Below are positions 43,235 through 53,173 of a stretch of 64,000 nt of DNA, piece by piece. Both the position numbers and the translations under genes were made by a program. Numbering within the stretch: position 1 is the first letter of the stretch; each line of letters begins with the position of its first letter. The DNA is taken from assembly GCF_004115975.1 (NCBI RefSeq), contig NZ_SDDZ01000001.1:620001-684000 (forward strand), read 5' to 3'. This DNA comes from Gelidibacter gilvus (GTDB lineage Bacteria; Bacteroidota; Bacteroidia; Flavobacteriales; Flavobacteriaceae). Below the pieces are notes generated by a model, which saw only the letters and a program-made list of their open reading frames with translations, did no database searches and had not been told where the DNA came from.

Positions 43235-46200
43235 TTAGAAATTAAGATTCAGTCCCACAGTAAATGACTTTGTCAATGGATAAGCTCCATAATCTTCACC
43301 AGGAGTTAAACTACTATTTGGGCTTGCACTTACTTCTGGATTGTATCCTAAATAGTCCGTTTTAGTGAATAAGTTGGTACCAGTCATATAAACTCTCAGT
43401 CTGCTAATGCTTGCTCCAAAAAGATCCTTAGCCGGTAAAGTATAACCAAGCGTCATGTTTCTTAATCGCACGAAAGATCCGTCTTCTACCTGAAAAGAGG
43501 AAGGTCTTTGGTTATTTCCGTGATTTCCTGAAAGCCTGTCAGCTCTATGAGTTTTTCCGTCTCCAGGTTCGGCTTCAGATTTCCATCTATTATTGAAAAT
43601 CGCGTATGAATTGAAGTTTGCCTCACCATTTTTCAAGTGTCTGCTAGTTAAATTTAAAATTTCATTGCCTTGAACTCCTTGAATTAGGAAGCTGAAATCA
43701 AGTCCTTTATAACCAAATCTGTTTGTCATCCCCCAAGTGTAATCTGGAAAATAACTCCCTGTTACCGTTCTATCGGCCGGTGTGATTTTTCCATCACCAT
43801 TGATATCTTTAAACTTTAAGTCTCCAGGCGCAGGATTCGGCGCTTGGGTATCTACAGGAGAATTTGCGATATCTTGTGTGTTTTGATAAATGCCGTCAAC
43901 AACGTAGCCATAATAACTTCCTATTGGATCCCCTACACGAGTAATATGCCTGATTCCTGCCTGTCCTGAAGAAAAGATAGGTTCACCTTTGGAGTTAAGG
44001 GACAATACTTCGTTTTTATTTGTGGAGAAGTTAATATCTGTGTCCCAAGTAAATTCCCCTACAATATTTCTGCTTTTTATAGCCAATTCAAATCCTTCAT
44101 TCTTTACCTCACCAATATTCTGTAAGGTGGTTTGAAAACCTGAAACGCCCGAAATACCAACATTTAAAAGTAAATCTGAAGTAATTGTTCGGTAATAATC
44201 TGCCAATAGGAATATTCTGTTATTTATTAGACCTAGTTCTAATCCGACGTTTGTTTGTTGAGATTTTTCCCAAGTTAAATTTGGATTAGGAATAGTTGAT
44301 TGTATCAAACCGTTTATTTCATTGCCGCTAATGTTATAGTTGTTTGGTGAGAGTAGACCAATGGCACCATAGTTAGGAATTTCAAAATTTCCTGTTTCTC
44401 CCCAACTGAATCTAAACTTTAACTCTGAAATTGATTCTACAGATTGCATAAACTCCTCCTCAGTAACTCTCCAGCCGACAGAAAATGATGGAAAATATCC
44501 TGTTTGATTGTCCTTCCCAAAACGAGAAGACTTATCAGATCTAAAGGTTCCTGTAAATAAGTATTTATCATCATAACTATAATTCAATCTAAACAAGGCA
44601 GAAACTAAAGACCATTGCTCTTTAATTGAATTCCCTGCATATACTTGGCCTCCACTAATAGTGTGCACCAAATCATCTGGAAAATTATCTGCCATCACTT
44701 GCTTTATTCCAATATTATCTTTTTGAGCAGTATATCCTGCAATAGCATTAAAATAGTGGACATCAATTTCTTTTTCCCAATTCAAGGTGTTTTCCCAAAG
44801 CCAATTAACTTCTGTTGAAGAAGAGGCCTGAGCATACGATACACCTTCTGTGGCTTCTCGAAAAAGAAGTGTGTTGGCTCTATAAAAATCTCTATTATAA
44901 ACATTGATATAAGTACCTCCAAAAGTTCTGAATGTTAATTCAGGCATTATTTTATAGGATAAGCCTAAAGACGCTCTTGTTTGAAATTGAAATAACTTGT
45001 CGTCAATGGCATCCATAATTGCCAATGGATTACTTGCCGAAGTGGTACCGCCACCTAAGTGAGATTGATTGTCTGTTTGGTTATATGAACCATCCTCATT
45101 ATAAGGTTTAACCGTTGGTGAATGAACCAAGGCCGAATAAACGATACCTGGAGGAGTTGCAAAATAAGGTGCAGATCCTGGCTGTCTTTTGTTTTCAGTA
45201 ATGGTTGGTGCAATTCTTAAATCCAAATTAAGTTTTTCACTTACTTGAGAATTTAAATTAAGCATCAAGTTATATCTTTCAAAATTGGACTGAGGAATAA
45301 TACCGTCTTGTTTAAAATAGCCCGTAGAAGCATGGTAGCTGGTTTTATTCATTAAAGGAGAGGCGTAAGAAAAATTATAACTTTGTGCATTTCCCGTTCT
45401 AAAAACTAAATCTTGCCAATCTGTATCTGTGCCATCCCAATTAATAAAAGAAATAGGCATTTCGTAATTCGCATTTCCTCTATCTCCCGGTCCAATTGGA
45501 TCGTTCGCAGATGCTCCCGGCTTATCTTGCAGGTAAGCATTGTTTCTAGCGTCTCTTGTATAGTCAATCAATTCTTGAGCATTCATTAAATCCACTTTAT
45601 TGGCAACGTTTTGAGTGCTGTAAAAAGAATCAAAGGAAAAAACACCCTCATCAGAAGATGTTCCGCTTTTTGTGGTAATTAAAACCACACCATTACCACC
45701 TCGAGAGCCATAAATAGCAGCTGCCGAAGCATCCTTTAAGATTTCTATAGAGGCAATGTCGTTAGGGTTAATAGTTGCCAGTGGGTTTACTGGAGGGGCT
45801 TGAAAATTACCACCTCTTTTAGCCAAATCGCCTTGAATTCCTATTGTTGTTAGGTTCTTTGAAATAGGAATACCATCTACAACAAATAATGGATCATTAC
45901 CAGCTGATATGGAGCCTGAACCACGAATCCGTATGTTTGGGCTTGAACCTGGCTCGCCAGATGTTTCTTGGACCTGAACACCTGCAACCTGACCAATAAT
46001 GGCATTCTCTGCACTTATTACAGGAATATTTACGATGCTTTGTGGCGATATCGACGAAACCGCACCTGTAACTCTTTTCTTAGATAAAGTACCATAACCA
46101 ACAACTACAATCTCGTCCAATGCTGCCGCATCTGGAACCAAGGTAATGGTTATGTTCGATTTTCCTTCAACAGAAATATTTTGAGTTTTATAACCAACAT

Positions 46201-46747
46201 AGGATACTATGATTTCTGTGCTGTTGGATATGTCCACTTCAAAGTTACCATCAAAATCAGAAACCACGCCTACGCCGGTACCCTTTACTTGAACAGTTGC
46301 TCCTATTAAAGGCATTCCAGATTCATCTAAAATAGTTCCTTTAAGCCTATTCTGAATTTTGATATTGGTCTTCTCTGTTATATTTTCAGAATCGAGTGTA
46401 CTGGCAGTTTTTCTTGTAACTACAATTTGATTAGAAGTGATTGCATAATTCAAATTTGAGTTTTTAGAAAGTTCTTTTAGCAATTCTGATAAATGAACTT
46501 CATTAGTGACAAGATTTACTTTCTGGTGGGTCTCAATATCTGATGTTTCATAAAAGAACATGTACCCTACAGAATCTGAAATAGTCTTAAAGACATTTTT
46601 TAAAGGTTCGTTTTTGATGTTAACAGACACAATCTCATTCTGTGCGCATAACATGTTTGCATTTACATTTACGCAAAAAAGCAGTGAAAAGAATAGAGAG
46701 GCTCTCGTCAAGTTTTTTGCTCTTGGTGTTGTAATTATTTGCGTCAT
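43235..46747 (-). CDS. SusC/RagA TonB-dependent receptor with STN domain
   Basis: A 1170-residue outer-membrane transporter. After the signal peptide there is an STN (secretin/TonB N-terminal) domain (about 45-110), a carboxypeptidase-regulatory-like domain (LKGTILDESGMPLIGATVQV), a plug (VVVGYGTLSKKRVTGAVSSI, GNDPLFVVDGIP, ASAAAIYGSRGGNGVVLITT) and a 22-strand barrel ending GLNLNF. The STN domain signals to FecR, whose gene lies directly upstream, so substrate binding here should switch on the ECF sigma factor. It imports oligosaccharides with energy from TonB. Confidence 0.95.
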   Translation of the reverse strand: MTQIITTPRAKNLTRASLFFSLLFCVNVNANMLCAQNEIVSVNIKNEPLKNVFKTISDSVGYMFFYETSDIETHQKVNLVTNEVHLSELLKELSKNSNLNYAITSNQIVVTRKTASTLDSENITEKTNIKIQNRLKGTILDESGMPLIGATVQVKGTGVGVVSDFDGNFEVDISNSTEIIVSYVGYKTQNISVEGKSNITITLVPDAAALDEIVVVGYGTLSKKRVTGAVSSISPQSIVNIPVISAENAIIGQVAGVQVQETSGEPGSSPNIRIRGSGSISAGNDPLFVVDGIPISKNLTTIGIQGDLAKRGGNFQAPPVNPLATINPNDIASIEILKDASAAAIYGSRGGNGVVLITTKSGTSSDEGVFSFDSFYSTQNVANKVDLMNAQELIDYTRDARNNAYLQDKPGASANDPIGPGDRGNANYEMPISFINWDGTDTDWQDLVFRTGNAQSYNFSYASPLMNKTSYHASTGYFKQDGIIPQSNFERYNLMLNLNSQVSEKLNLDLRIAPTITENKRQPGSAPYFATPPGIVYSALVHSPTVKPYNEDGSYNQTDNQSHLGGGTTSASNPLAIMDAIDDKLFQFQTRASLGLSYKIMPELTFRTFGGTYINVYNRDFYRANTLLFREATEGVSYAQASSSTEVNWLWENTLNWEKEIDVHYFNAIAGYTAQKDNIGIKQVMADNFPDDLVHTISGGQVYAGNSIKEQWSLVSALFRLNYSYDDKYLFTGTFRSDKSSRFGKDNQTGYFPSFSVGWRVTEEEFMQSVESISELKFRFSWGETGNFEIPNYGAIGLLSPNNYNISGNEINGLIQSTIPNPNLTWEKSQQTNVGLELGLINNRIFLLADYYRTITSDLLLNVGISGVSGFQTTLQNIGEVKNEGFELAIKSRNIVGEFTWDTDINFSTNKNEVLSLNSKGEPIFSSGQAGIRHITRVGDPIGSYYGYVVDGIYQNTQDIANSPVDTQAPNPAPGDLKFKDINGDGKITPADRTVTGSYFPDYTWGMTNRFGYKGLDFSFLIQGVQGNEILNLTSRHLKNGEANFNSYAIFNNRWKSEAEPGDGKTHRADRLSGNHGNNQRPSSFQVEDGSFVRLRNMTLGYTLPAKDLFGASISRLRVYMTGTNLFTKTDYLGYNPEVSASPNSSLTPGEDYGAYPLTKSFTVGLNLNF

Positions 46748-46812
46748 ACTTTTTATAAATTTTGAGTTTAGTTATTGATTAGCTTACTGATGATAATTAA
46801 TTTACTTCATAA

Positions 46813-47991
46813 TTATTGAGGGTTTTTAGGGTTATTTATCGTAATCGTCTCGCATTTTCTTTGGAAAGAAAAGTTAGTATGGGTCTTAATCGTATTTAAG
46901 ATTTTTTCAATACTATCATTTTTAAAAGTTCCGTTATATCTTAAATTTTTAATGTCATGGAAATTATTTATAATCTTAACATTATAGTGACGTTCGAGAG
47001 TTTTTTGAATAGTCTCAAACTTGTCGTTTTCGAAAGTTAATATGCCTTCTTTCCAAGAAATATATTTCTGGATATTTACGGTGGTAATCTCAATAGCTTC
47101 CGAATTATTAGAGAGTGAGGCCTTTTGGGATGGGATCATCATCTGATAGTCTACTTTACCTTTTATGGAGGAATTTGATTTTACCCCAATTGAACCTTCA
47201 ACTAAAACTATTTCTGTCTTATCATCTTCTGAATAACAGGACACATTGAACTCCGTACCGTGAACCTTGGTAATGCTATTTTTAGAGTTCACAGTAAAAG
47301 AGGAATTCGACGCTTTGGAGACTTTAAAAAACGCTTCACCTTCTAGAAAGACCTCTCTTGGTTCATTTTCAATAAAAACATTCGGATATTTAAGCGTACT
47401 TCCTGAATTTAATAGTATTGATGACCCATCTGACAACATCACATTAAATGTTTTTCCATAAGGAACTTTAAGGATGTTTTGAACGGGTTTGTTCTTACTG
47501 TTGGTTGACTGAGCTGCATACGTTAAAACTCCATTTTCCACAATGGCAACTTCGTAACCGGTTTTCGTCTTAATAATTTTGTCTGCATCAATATTAAAAT
47601 ACTGCTTATCACCATTAATTAGTTCTAAGGTCACCTGATCTTTCATCTCAACAAACGAAGCTACGTGGCTTTCTTTCTTTAGGAAATAAACTGTTGACAA
47701 CAAGATACCTACAAGGACAGCCGCATATTTAAAGTAAGGAACAAACCTTTTGATACTATAGTTTGATTGATGTTTGAAATTATGTATTTGCTTTAAAAAA
47801 TCATCAAAGGCAGTTTTGGTGTCACTATGGCCATACGCGATATCAGAGAGCTGCTGTGCCTTTACAAATTCTTTAAAAATCTTCTCATTTTTCTTGGAAC
47901 TTACCCAATCAATAAGCTGCTCGGTTTCTATACGTGAGGCTTCATTCGCCAAATACTTGACAATAATCTTTTTGGCATTAAATTCCTTCAT
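46813..47991 (-). CDS. FecR-family anti-sigma factor
   Basis: A 392-residue inner-membrane regulator. The cytosolic N-terminus (ANEASRIETEQLIDWVSSKK) is the sigma-binding DUF4880-like part, followed by one membrane helix (about 85-105, YAAVLVGILLSTVYFL), the periplasmic FecR domain (LKVPYGKTFNVMLSDGSSIL, EVFLEGEAFFKV) and a C-terminal DUF4974 domain (RYNGTFKNDSIEKILNTI). It holds the ECF sigma inactive until the SusC STN domain signals. It lies between the sigma and susC genes. Confidence 0.93.
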   Translation of the reverse strand: MKEFNAKKIIVKYLANEASRIETEQLIDWVSSKKNEKIFKEFVKAQQLSDIAYGHSDTKTAFDDFLKQIHNFKHQSNYSIKRFVPYFKYAAVLVGILLSTVYFLKKESHVASFVEMKDQVTLELINGDKQYFNIDADKIIKTKTGYEVAIVENGVLTYAAQSTNSKNKPVQNILKVPYGKTFNVMLSDGSSILLNSGSTLKYPNVFIENEPREVFLEGEAFFKVSKASNSSFTVNSKNSITKVHGTEFNVSCYSEDDKTEIVLVEGSIGVKSNSSIKGKVDYQMMIPSQKASLSNNSEAIEITTVNIQKYISWKEGILTFENDKFETIQKTLERHYNVKIINNFHDIKNLRYNGTFKNDSIEKILNTIKTHTNFSFQRKCETITINNPKNPQ

Positions 47992-48142
47992 ACTAATTCT
48001 TAAACAATTGTTAATCTTACCTACAAGACGGCGTTATTACTATAAACCCCCACTCTTGTTGTGAAAATATTAAGAATTATTTAATTTTTGTGTTAAAAAG
48101 TGTGAGAAAGTTATGAAATAAATGTAGAAAATGGAAGTGTCA

Positions 48143-48688
48143 TTATCTCTTAAGTCCCTGTCTAAGCCTACGTAATGCTTTAGTCATATGCCTTTCAACG
48201 GTTTTAATTGAGATGTTCAGTTCCTCAGCAATTTCTGAATATTTAAGTCCATCTTTTTTTGCAAGTAAAAACACGTTTTTACACTTTTCAGGTAATTTGT
48301 CTATCTCAGATAGCACTAACCTGATTTTTTTATCTAAATCGTCATTGGGCAAATCCACTATTTCATGAAGGGCATCATGTTTTAATTGGTCTAAAAGTTG
48401 AAGGTCTTTTTTGTTTTTTCTTTGCAGGTCTATGAAGAGGTTATAGCCAATTCTAAAAATATAATTTTTTAATGAAGAATTAATAGATAGTGATGCTCTC
48501 TTTTTCCAAACTTTGATGAACACCTGTTGTGATAAGTCTTTTGAAACCTCTATACTACCAGAAACAGTATTGAGGTACGCTCTTAACTCTGGGTAGAAGA
48601 GGTTGTAAAGATGTTTGTATGAATCTTCGTCTCCTTTTCTTAAACCTTCGATAAGTGTTTTTTCACTATTGATATCCATTTGGAACAC
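48143..48688 (-). CDS. ECF sigma factor of the polysaccharide locus
   Basis: A 181-residue sigma-70 family protein. Region 2 is LSQQVFIKVWKKRASLSINS, and region 4 is LPEKCKNVFLLAKKDGLKYS with recognition helix EIAEELNISIKTVERHMTKA. It is the FecI-like type that pairs with FecR. Start at 48688 or the in-frame ATG (MDINSEK) at 48679. It heads the operon-like series sigma, FecR, SusC, SusD and presumably activates it. Confidence 0.92.
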   Translation of the reverse strand: MFQMDINSEKTLIEGLRKGDEDSYKHLYNLFYPELRAYLNTVSGSIEVSKDLSQQVFIKVWKKRASLSINSSLKNYIFRIGYNLFIDLQRKNKKDLQLLDQLKHDALHEIVDLPNDDLDKKIRLVLSEIDKLPEKCKNVFLLAKKDGLKYSEIAEELNISIKTVERHMTKALRRLRQGLKR

Positions 48689-49293
48689 TTAATTCGATTT
48701 CATTTTAATTAGAAATAATAAAACAACTCGTAACTTAAACTCACTCTTAAAATTATTATCTATTTGACTTTCTTCAGCCTGAGATGCTAATAGTAAATGT
48801 CTAAATGGATTGTTGGTTTTGATTAGGCTCATATAATACACTTCAAAATACATACATATTTACATTGGCATAATTACTCACTGTTTAAAAGTATAATAAT
48901 TATCTTGATTTTGGATGGTATTATTAGAAAGAGAAAATTTGAGCTTAAATAAATTGGAGGGATTTAAAAGTTTTTCAAAAACTTAAGTGGAATTAATCTA
49001 GAGAGTCATTTCTTGTGCTGTTAATAGGGACATTCCAAATAGTAAACTCTGATCTCTAGGGAGTTGAAGTGTTGAATAAAGTTTAAGCGATTGTGATGCA
49101 GAATTGAGTTTAAAGTAGAAGACTCTACCTTGACTGTTGATTATCCAAATAAATAAAATCAAGGAGTCTGTTTCAAGAAATATGATATAAGGTAAGATCT
49201 CTCCGTGGTCATGTAGGAGTCTGATAAATAATTTGGCAAGCGCACAAAGAGAGCTTTCTTTTATAAAAAATCAACTTTCAAAAGATAATAAAA
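48689..49293. other. Gene-free stretch between sigma factor and AraC gene
   Basis: Six hundred AT-rich bases with no convincing reading frame or RNA gene. It must hold the promoter of the sigma gene near its left edge; I cannot place it. Confidence 0.5.
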
Positions 49294-49300
49294 ATAAAAA

Positions 49301-49322
49301 AGCCCTGATTTTCATCAGAGCT
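49301..49322 (-). terminator. Terminator of the araC-family gene
   Basis: On the minus strand AGCTCTGAT pairs with ATCAGGGCT (one G-U) around GAAA, followed by six T residues. Its duplicate lies at 34704-34725. Confidence 0.8.
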
Positions 49323-49366
49323 CTCTTGAATTAAGTACAAAAATCCCTTGAAGTACATAATATATA

Positions 49367-50395
49367 TTATGCTGAAACAGCTAACTTATTTTTTTTGTAA
49401 TCGCTTGGTGTACAGTCAAAACGTTCCTTGAAGATTTTCGAGAAATAGCTTCTGCTTGTAAATCCAACACTGTACACAATTTCTGAAATATTCAAGTCGG
49501 TATTGATGATCAGGTCTTCAGACTTGGTCAATCGCACAGAACGAATATATTCGCAAACCGTCAAGTCGTGTTGAAACTTAAAACCTTCTTGCAACTTGGC
49601 AGCAGACAAACCAACGCGATCGCTCAAGTTTTCTACTTTATGGTCTAAGTCAGGGAACTCATTGATATATTCGGTGAGTTCTGCAATAGCTTTTATTTCC
49701 ATTTTGGTTAAGGAGGTTGGCTCCATCTCCAAGTTGGCGATATCCTTATTATAGTGCTCTATTTCAAGCGCCAAAATGACGTTGACAATACCCTTGGTCA
49801 ATAATTTTCTAACCAAACCTTCTTGTTGAATGCTTTGTAATTGTTTGATACTTTCGGCTATTTTAAGGTTATAAGAACCCACGTATACATAGTCGTCCGT
49901 TTTATCGGCAATAAAAGCTTCTTTTAAACTGGTGCTCCATAAAGAGTCCTGGCTTACTTGTGTGTTGACCGAAATGAGAGTGGCCACAGTTTCAACATCC
50001 TTTTCTATAAGAATGATGTTTTGACCAGAGATGATATTGGCGACAATACTCGTCTGGAAGGCATCAATAGCGTTCGTATGATTGTTGTCAGTGTCCTCTT
50101 CTGTATTCTTATGGAACGAATGGGATATTTTTCCTTTTGAGCAATACATGAAATTGACATGAGTTGCAAGGAGTGCGTCAATAGTGATCTCTATGCGCTC
50201 ACTAGCGACGATATTAAATTCAAGTACAGATAGCCCGTCTTCCAATAGGATGGAACGGATGCTTCCGGTTGCAAAGTTATTTTTGATGTCAAGTTTATAC
50301 TCGGTTGTACTTTTTGCTAACGTACCACCAATTTTACTTTGAAGTGTATCGAAAAAAGAATTAAGATCGTTTACTTTGGATGCAATTGTTATCAT
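49367..50395 (-). CDS. AraC-family transcriptional regulator
   Basis: A 342-residue regulator with a C-terminal double HTH (about 235-335: KVENLSDRVGLSAAKLQEGF, DLNISEIVYSVGFTSRSYFS, KIFKERFDCTPSDY). The N-terminal two thirds is a ligand or partner-binding region of unknown type, with two adjacent beta/helix segments. The genes it controls are unknown. Its 3' end is duplicated on the other side of the polysaccharide locus, at 34697-34837, suggesting past recombination here. Confidence 0.88.
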   Translation of the reverse strand: MITIASKVNDLNSFFDTLQSKIGGTLAKSTTEYKLDIKNNFATGSIRSILLEDGLSVLEFNIVASERIEITIDALLATHVNFMYCSKGKISHSFHKNTEEDTDNNHTNAIDAFQTSIVANIISGQNIILIEKDVETVATLISVNTQVSQDSLWSTSLKEAFIADKTDDYVYVGSYNLKIAESIKQLQSIQQEGLVRKLLTKGIVNVILALEIEHYNKDIANLEMEPTSLTKMEIKAIAELTEYINEFPDLDHKVENLSDRVGLSAAKLQEGFKFQHDLTVCEYIRSVRLTKSEDLIINTDLNISEIVYSVGFTSRSYFSKIFKERFDCTPSDYKKNKLAVSA

Positions 50396-50436
50396 GGCGT
50401 GTTGTTTTTCTGGTTAATTAATACGGTGTTTAGATT

Positions 50437-50562
50437 CTACTTTTGACTCTGATTCGTGTCCAATACTCTTATGCGAGCATTTGTCGTAGAAAGAATGTTT
50501 TTAGGAAAAACCCGTGCTACTCTAGCATATTGTTTTTCTTGTTGTTCTGGATTGGTTTTCAT
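50437..50562 (-). CDS. Possible 41-residue small protein
   Basis: MKTNPEQQEKQYARVARVFP to a TAG at 50437, a short basic frame ending NQSQK. It sits between two small-gene positions upstream of the AraC gene. No homology is recognised; support is position and an in-frame ATG only. Confidence 0.3.
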   Translation of the reverse strand: MKTNPEQQEKQYARVARVFPKNILSTTNARIRVLDTNQSQK

Positions 50563-50602
50563 AGGGTTTTGGTTTTTTAAGGTTGTTTTTATATATCTGA
50601 TT

Positions 50603-50767
50603 TTACTTTTTTTCCAAAAATCCTGCTACTCCTAATAGAACAGCGGTTAATAATAAAAAATGAATCGAAGGTTTTAGTGCATACACAAAGTAACTTACTG
50701 CCCATGCAACTATCATGAGAATTGATACCGTGTAAAAAATCGTTTTCATTGTGAAATCATGATTCAT
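50603..50767 (-). CDS. Small membrane protein, Lmo0937/DUF5670-like
   Basis: A 54-residue protein, MNHDFTMKTIFYTVSILMIV then AWAVSYFVYALKPSIHFLLL, ending GVAGFLEKK. Two membrane helices separated by a short G/P/H turn match the small Lmo0937-type proteins (xxWxxxFxxxxxxxxIHxLLxxAxxxxL). AAGAAGG precedes the ATG at a suitable distance. Such proteins are often stress-induced; function unknown. The ATG at 50749 (MKTIF) is an alternative start. Confidence 0.65.
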   Translation of the reverse strand: MNHDFTMKTIFYTVSILMIVAWAVSYFVYALKPSIHFLLLTAVLLGVAGFLEKK

Positions 50768-50922
50768 CTTTTTACCTTCTTTTCTTCATTACAAAGATGG
50801 ACCAACATACCGTATACTTTCTTACAGCATTTTCAGAATTGATTATAGAATTCCCATAAAAGCATGAAAAATCAGCCTATATGGATCATAAATGGCTTGA
50901 AATTTAGGAAGTTAGGAAGTTG

Positions 50923-52713
50923 TTAGGATGTAATTGGAAGGTAAACTGTAAAAGTGGCGCCTTGGTTTAGATGGCTTTCTGCTATTATATACCCCTGATG
51001 GTTTTCAACAATTTTCTTGCAAATGGAGAGTCCAATGCCTGTGCCTGAGTATTCGTTTTTGTTGTGCAGTCGGCTAAACAGGGTGAAAATTTGCTCTGCA
51101 TATTCTTGGTCAAATCCAATCCCGTTGTCTTTGACCGTAATGGTATGGTAGCGGTTGTGTTTGGAGAATTTCACCTTAGGTAGATCGCTTATATCGGTTT
51201 GGGAATAACTTATGGTTATGACCGGCGCAACATTCTCACGACTATATTTTAGAGAATTGCTCATCAAATTTAGAAAGAGTTGTTTGATCTGAAATGGGAT
51301 GACTTTCATAGAAGGAATAGAATCTGATGAGATCCGTGCTCTTTTATCCGATATGATTTCTGCCAAATCATGTTTGGCGGTCTCCAATAAGATGTTGAGG
51401 TTGGAATCTTCAAAAGCTTCTTCCGATTTATTCGTCCTTGAAAATTGGAGTAAGTCGTCTATTAAGGAGCGCATCCTCCCAGAAGATGATTTGATCCGCT
51501 GGATATATACTTTTCCATTACTGGATAAATTATCTTGTTCTTTCTCTTCCAACCTTGATATAAAAGTTTGGATCTTTCGGAGTGGTTCTTGCAAATCGTG
51601 GCTGGCAACATAGTTAAATGAGGCCAACTCTTTATTATTTCGTTCCAATTCAAGGTTTCTTTCTTCAATCAAACGGTAATTTACAATTTCGTCGGTAATG
51701 TCTGCTGTAGTTCCCAATAGCTTTTTGTGGCCATCGGAATCTATTAAAACTTTCCCATAAGCCTTAAAATGTTTGATGGTACCATTCTTCTGGATGATGC
51801 GATAATGTATGAAAGGCAAATCTTCGTTCTCCATCATTTTGTTGACTTGTTCCATGAGTTTGTCCAAATCATCAGGATGCGTAAAGGCTATAAAATTTTC
51901 AAGTGTAGGTTCAAAAGATTGCGGTTCTTCACCTAATAATCGGTAGAGGTTGTCTGAATACTCAAAGGTATTGTCCTCAATATGCCAAATCCAATTGCCA
52001 TGTTTACTGATAATTTCAGATTGTGTGGTGGATTCCTTAAAAGTTTCTAAAAGCTCATTCTTTTCCTTTAAAATTTTTAAATTCTTGCTTATTTGAAGGT
52101 AGGTGAGGAGCAGAATTAAGAGTGAGATTATTAAAATATAATAGACAAACATAGGAGCATTTGAAAGGCTCCTTGAACTTCTTGCTTTTTTGGAACCCAA
52201 CAATTCATTCTCATGAGTGGTCATTTCTAGCACTTTAAATCGCACACTGTTCATGGTTTGTCTACCTTCTCTAAAAGCCGAAATAAACTCAGCCGATTCT
52301 ACCTCATTATTTTGGGCAAGTTGTAGGGTTTTTTCAAAAATCTTTAAACTATTATCAATTTTGAGTTCTAATTCGGCAATGTTTTCTTGATGCTCGGGTT
52401 GGTCTTTAGTAAGGTCCTTCAAGCGTTTTAAACTATTATCCAACTCAGATCCGCTCACCAATAAAGGTTCTAAAAACGTAGAGTCTTTAGAAATAATATA
52501 CGCGCGTTTTCCGCTCTCAGCATCTTTTAGAGCCGAGAGTAACTTCTCCAGTTCAATATGTAATTGATAAGCGTCCTGAACCTCATCAAAAGATTCTGAG
52601 AGTTCCTTAACATATTTGTACGCAAAACCTCCCATGACCAAAACAATGAACAAACTCAAACCGAAAATGATTTTTAAGAAGCGTTCAGAATTATAAAGAG
52701 ATTTGAGAAGCAT
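50923..52713 (-). CDS. Membrane sensor histidine kinase (CHASE3-PAS)
   Basis: A 596-residue kinase. The first membrane helix is at about 13-32. A periplasmic CHASE3 domain (about 40-185; LEKLLSALKDAESGKRAYII) and a second helix (about 188-206) follow. Then comes one PAS domain (about 235-345; WIWHIEDNTFEYSDNLYRLL), HisKA with H372 in VASHDLQEPLRK, and an HATPase ending ATFTVYLPITS (N box NLMSNSLKYS, G boxes DNGIGF and GTGIGL). It starts 2 bases after the response regulator stop, so they are co-transcribed. The signal is unknown. Confidence 0.92.
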   Translation of the reverse strand: MLLKSLYNSERFLKIIFGLSLFIVLVMGGFAYKYVKELSESFDEVQDAYQLHIELEKLLSALKDAESGKRAYIISKDSTFLEPLLVSGSELDNSLKRLKDLTKDQPEHQENIAELELKIDNSLKIFEKTLQLAQNNEVESAEFISAFREGRQTMNSVRFKVLEMTTHENELLGSKKARSSRSLSNAPMFVYYILIISLLILLLTYLQISKNLKILKEKNELLETFKESTTQSEIISKHGNWIWHIEDNTFEYSDNLYRLLGEEPQSFEPTLENFIAFTHPDDLDKLMEQVNKMMENEDLPFIHYRIIQKNGTIKHFKAYGKVLIDSDGHKKLLGTTADITDEIVNYRLIEERNLELERNNKELASFNYVASHDLQEPLRKIQTFISRLEEKEQDNLSSNGKVYIQRIKSSSGRMRSLIDDLLQFSRTNKSEEAFEDSNLNILLETAKHDLAEIISDKRARISSDSIPSMKVIPFQIKQLFLNLMSNSLKYSRENVAPVITISYSQTDISDLPKVKFSKHNRYHTITVKDNGIGFDQEYAEQIFTLFSRLHNKNEYSGTGIGLSICKKIVENHQGYIIAESHLNQGATFTVYLPITS

Positions 52714-52715
52714 GT

Positions 52716-53162
52716 TTATAAGCGTAATAAAAAATTATCTTTATTTAACCCACTGGTGTGGTATTGCCAATTCATGGTGACCACATCGGCCAGAATTTTC
52801 TTTAGAATCTTGAAGTCGTTAGGTTTTTTGATGTAAATATTGGCGCCATTTACAAAAGTATCCTCGATATCCTCTTCAGAGGCGGAGGTAGAATATATGG
52901 CAATGGATAAGTTTTTAAACCTTGGGTTCATTTTAATCTCTTTCAAACATTCTAACCCTGATTTCATGGGCATGTTCAAATCTAAAAAAAGAATGTTTGG
53001 TAAAATTGAATCGGATTGATTTAGGGCGTTCATGAGTTCAATACCATCCTTATAGACGTCCACTTTGGTCTGCATCTTCAATTCTTCAAAGGCATCTGTA
53101 AAAAATAGGCGATCATCTTCATCATCATCTGCCAATACTACATAAGTGTATTCTTCCCGCAT
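52716..53162 (-). CDS. Single-domain response regulator, copy 1
   Basis: A 148-residue CheY-like receiver with no output domain. The acidic pocket is ADDDEDD, the phosphoacceptor D61 in LFLDLNMPMKSG, the Thr/Ser switch in IYSTSA, and Lys in IKKPNDF. It lies between the AraC-type gene and the CHASE3 kinase. Such Rcp1-like receivers act as phosphorelay intermediates. It is a paralogue of the receiver at 57521. Confidence 0.92.
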   Translation of the reverse strand: MREEYTYVVLADDDEDDRLFFTDAFEELKMQTKVDVYKDGIELMNALNQSDSILPNILFLDLNMPMKSGLECLKEIKMNPRFKNLSIAIYSTSASEEDIEDTFVNGANIYIKKPNDFKILKKILADVVTMNWQYHTSGLNKDNFLLRL

Positions 53163-53173
53163 AGTGTTAATAA

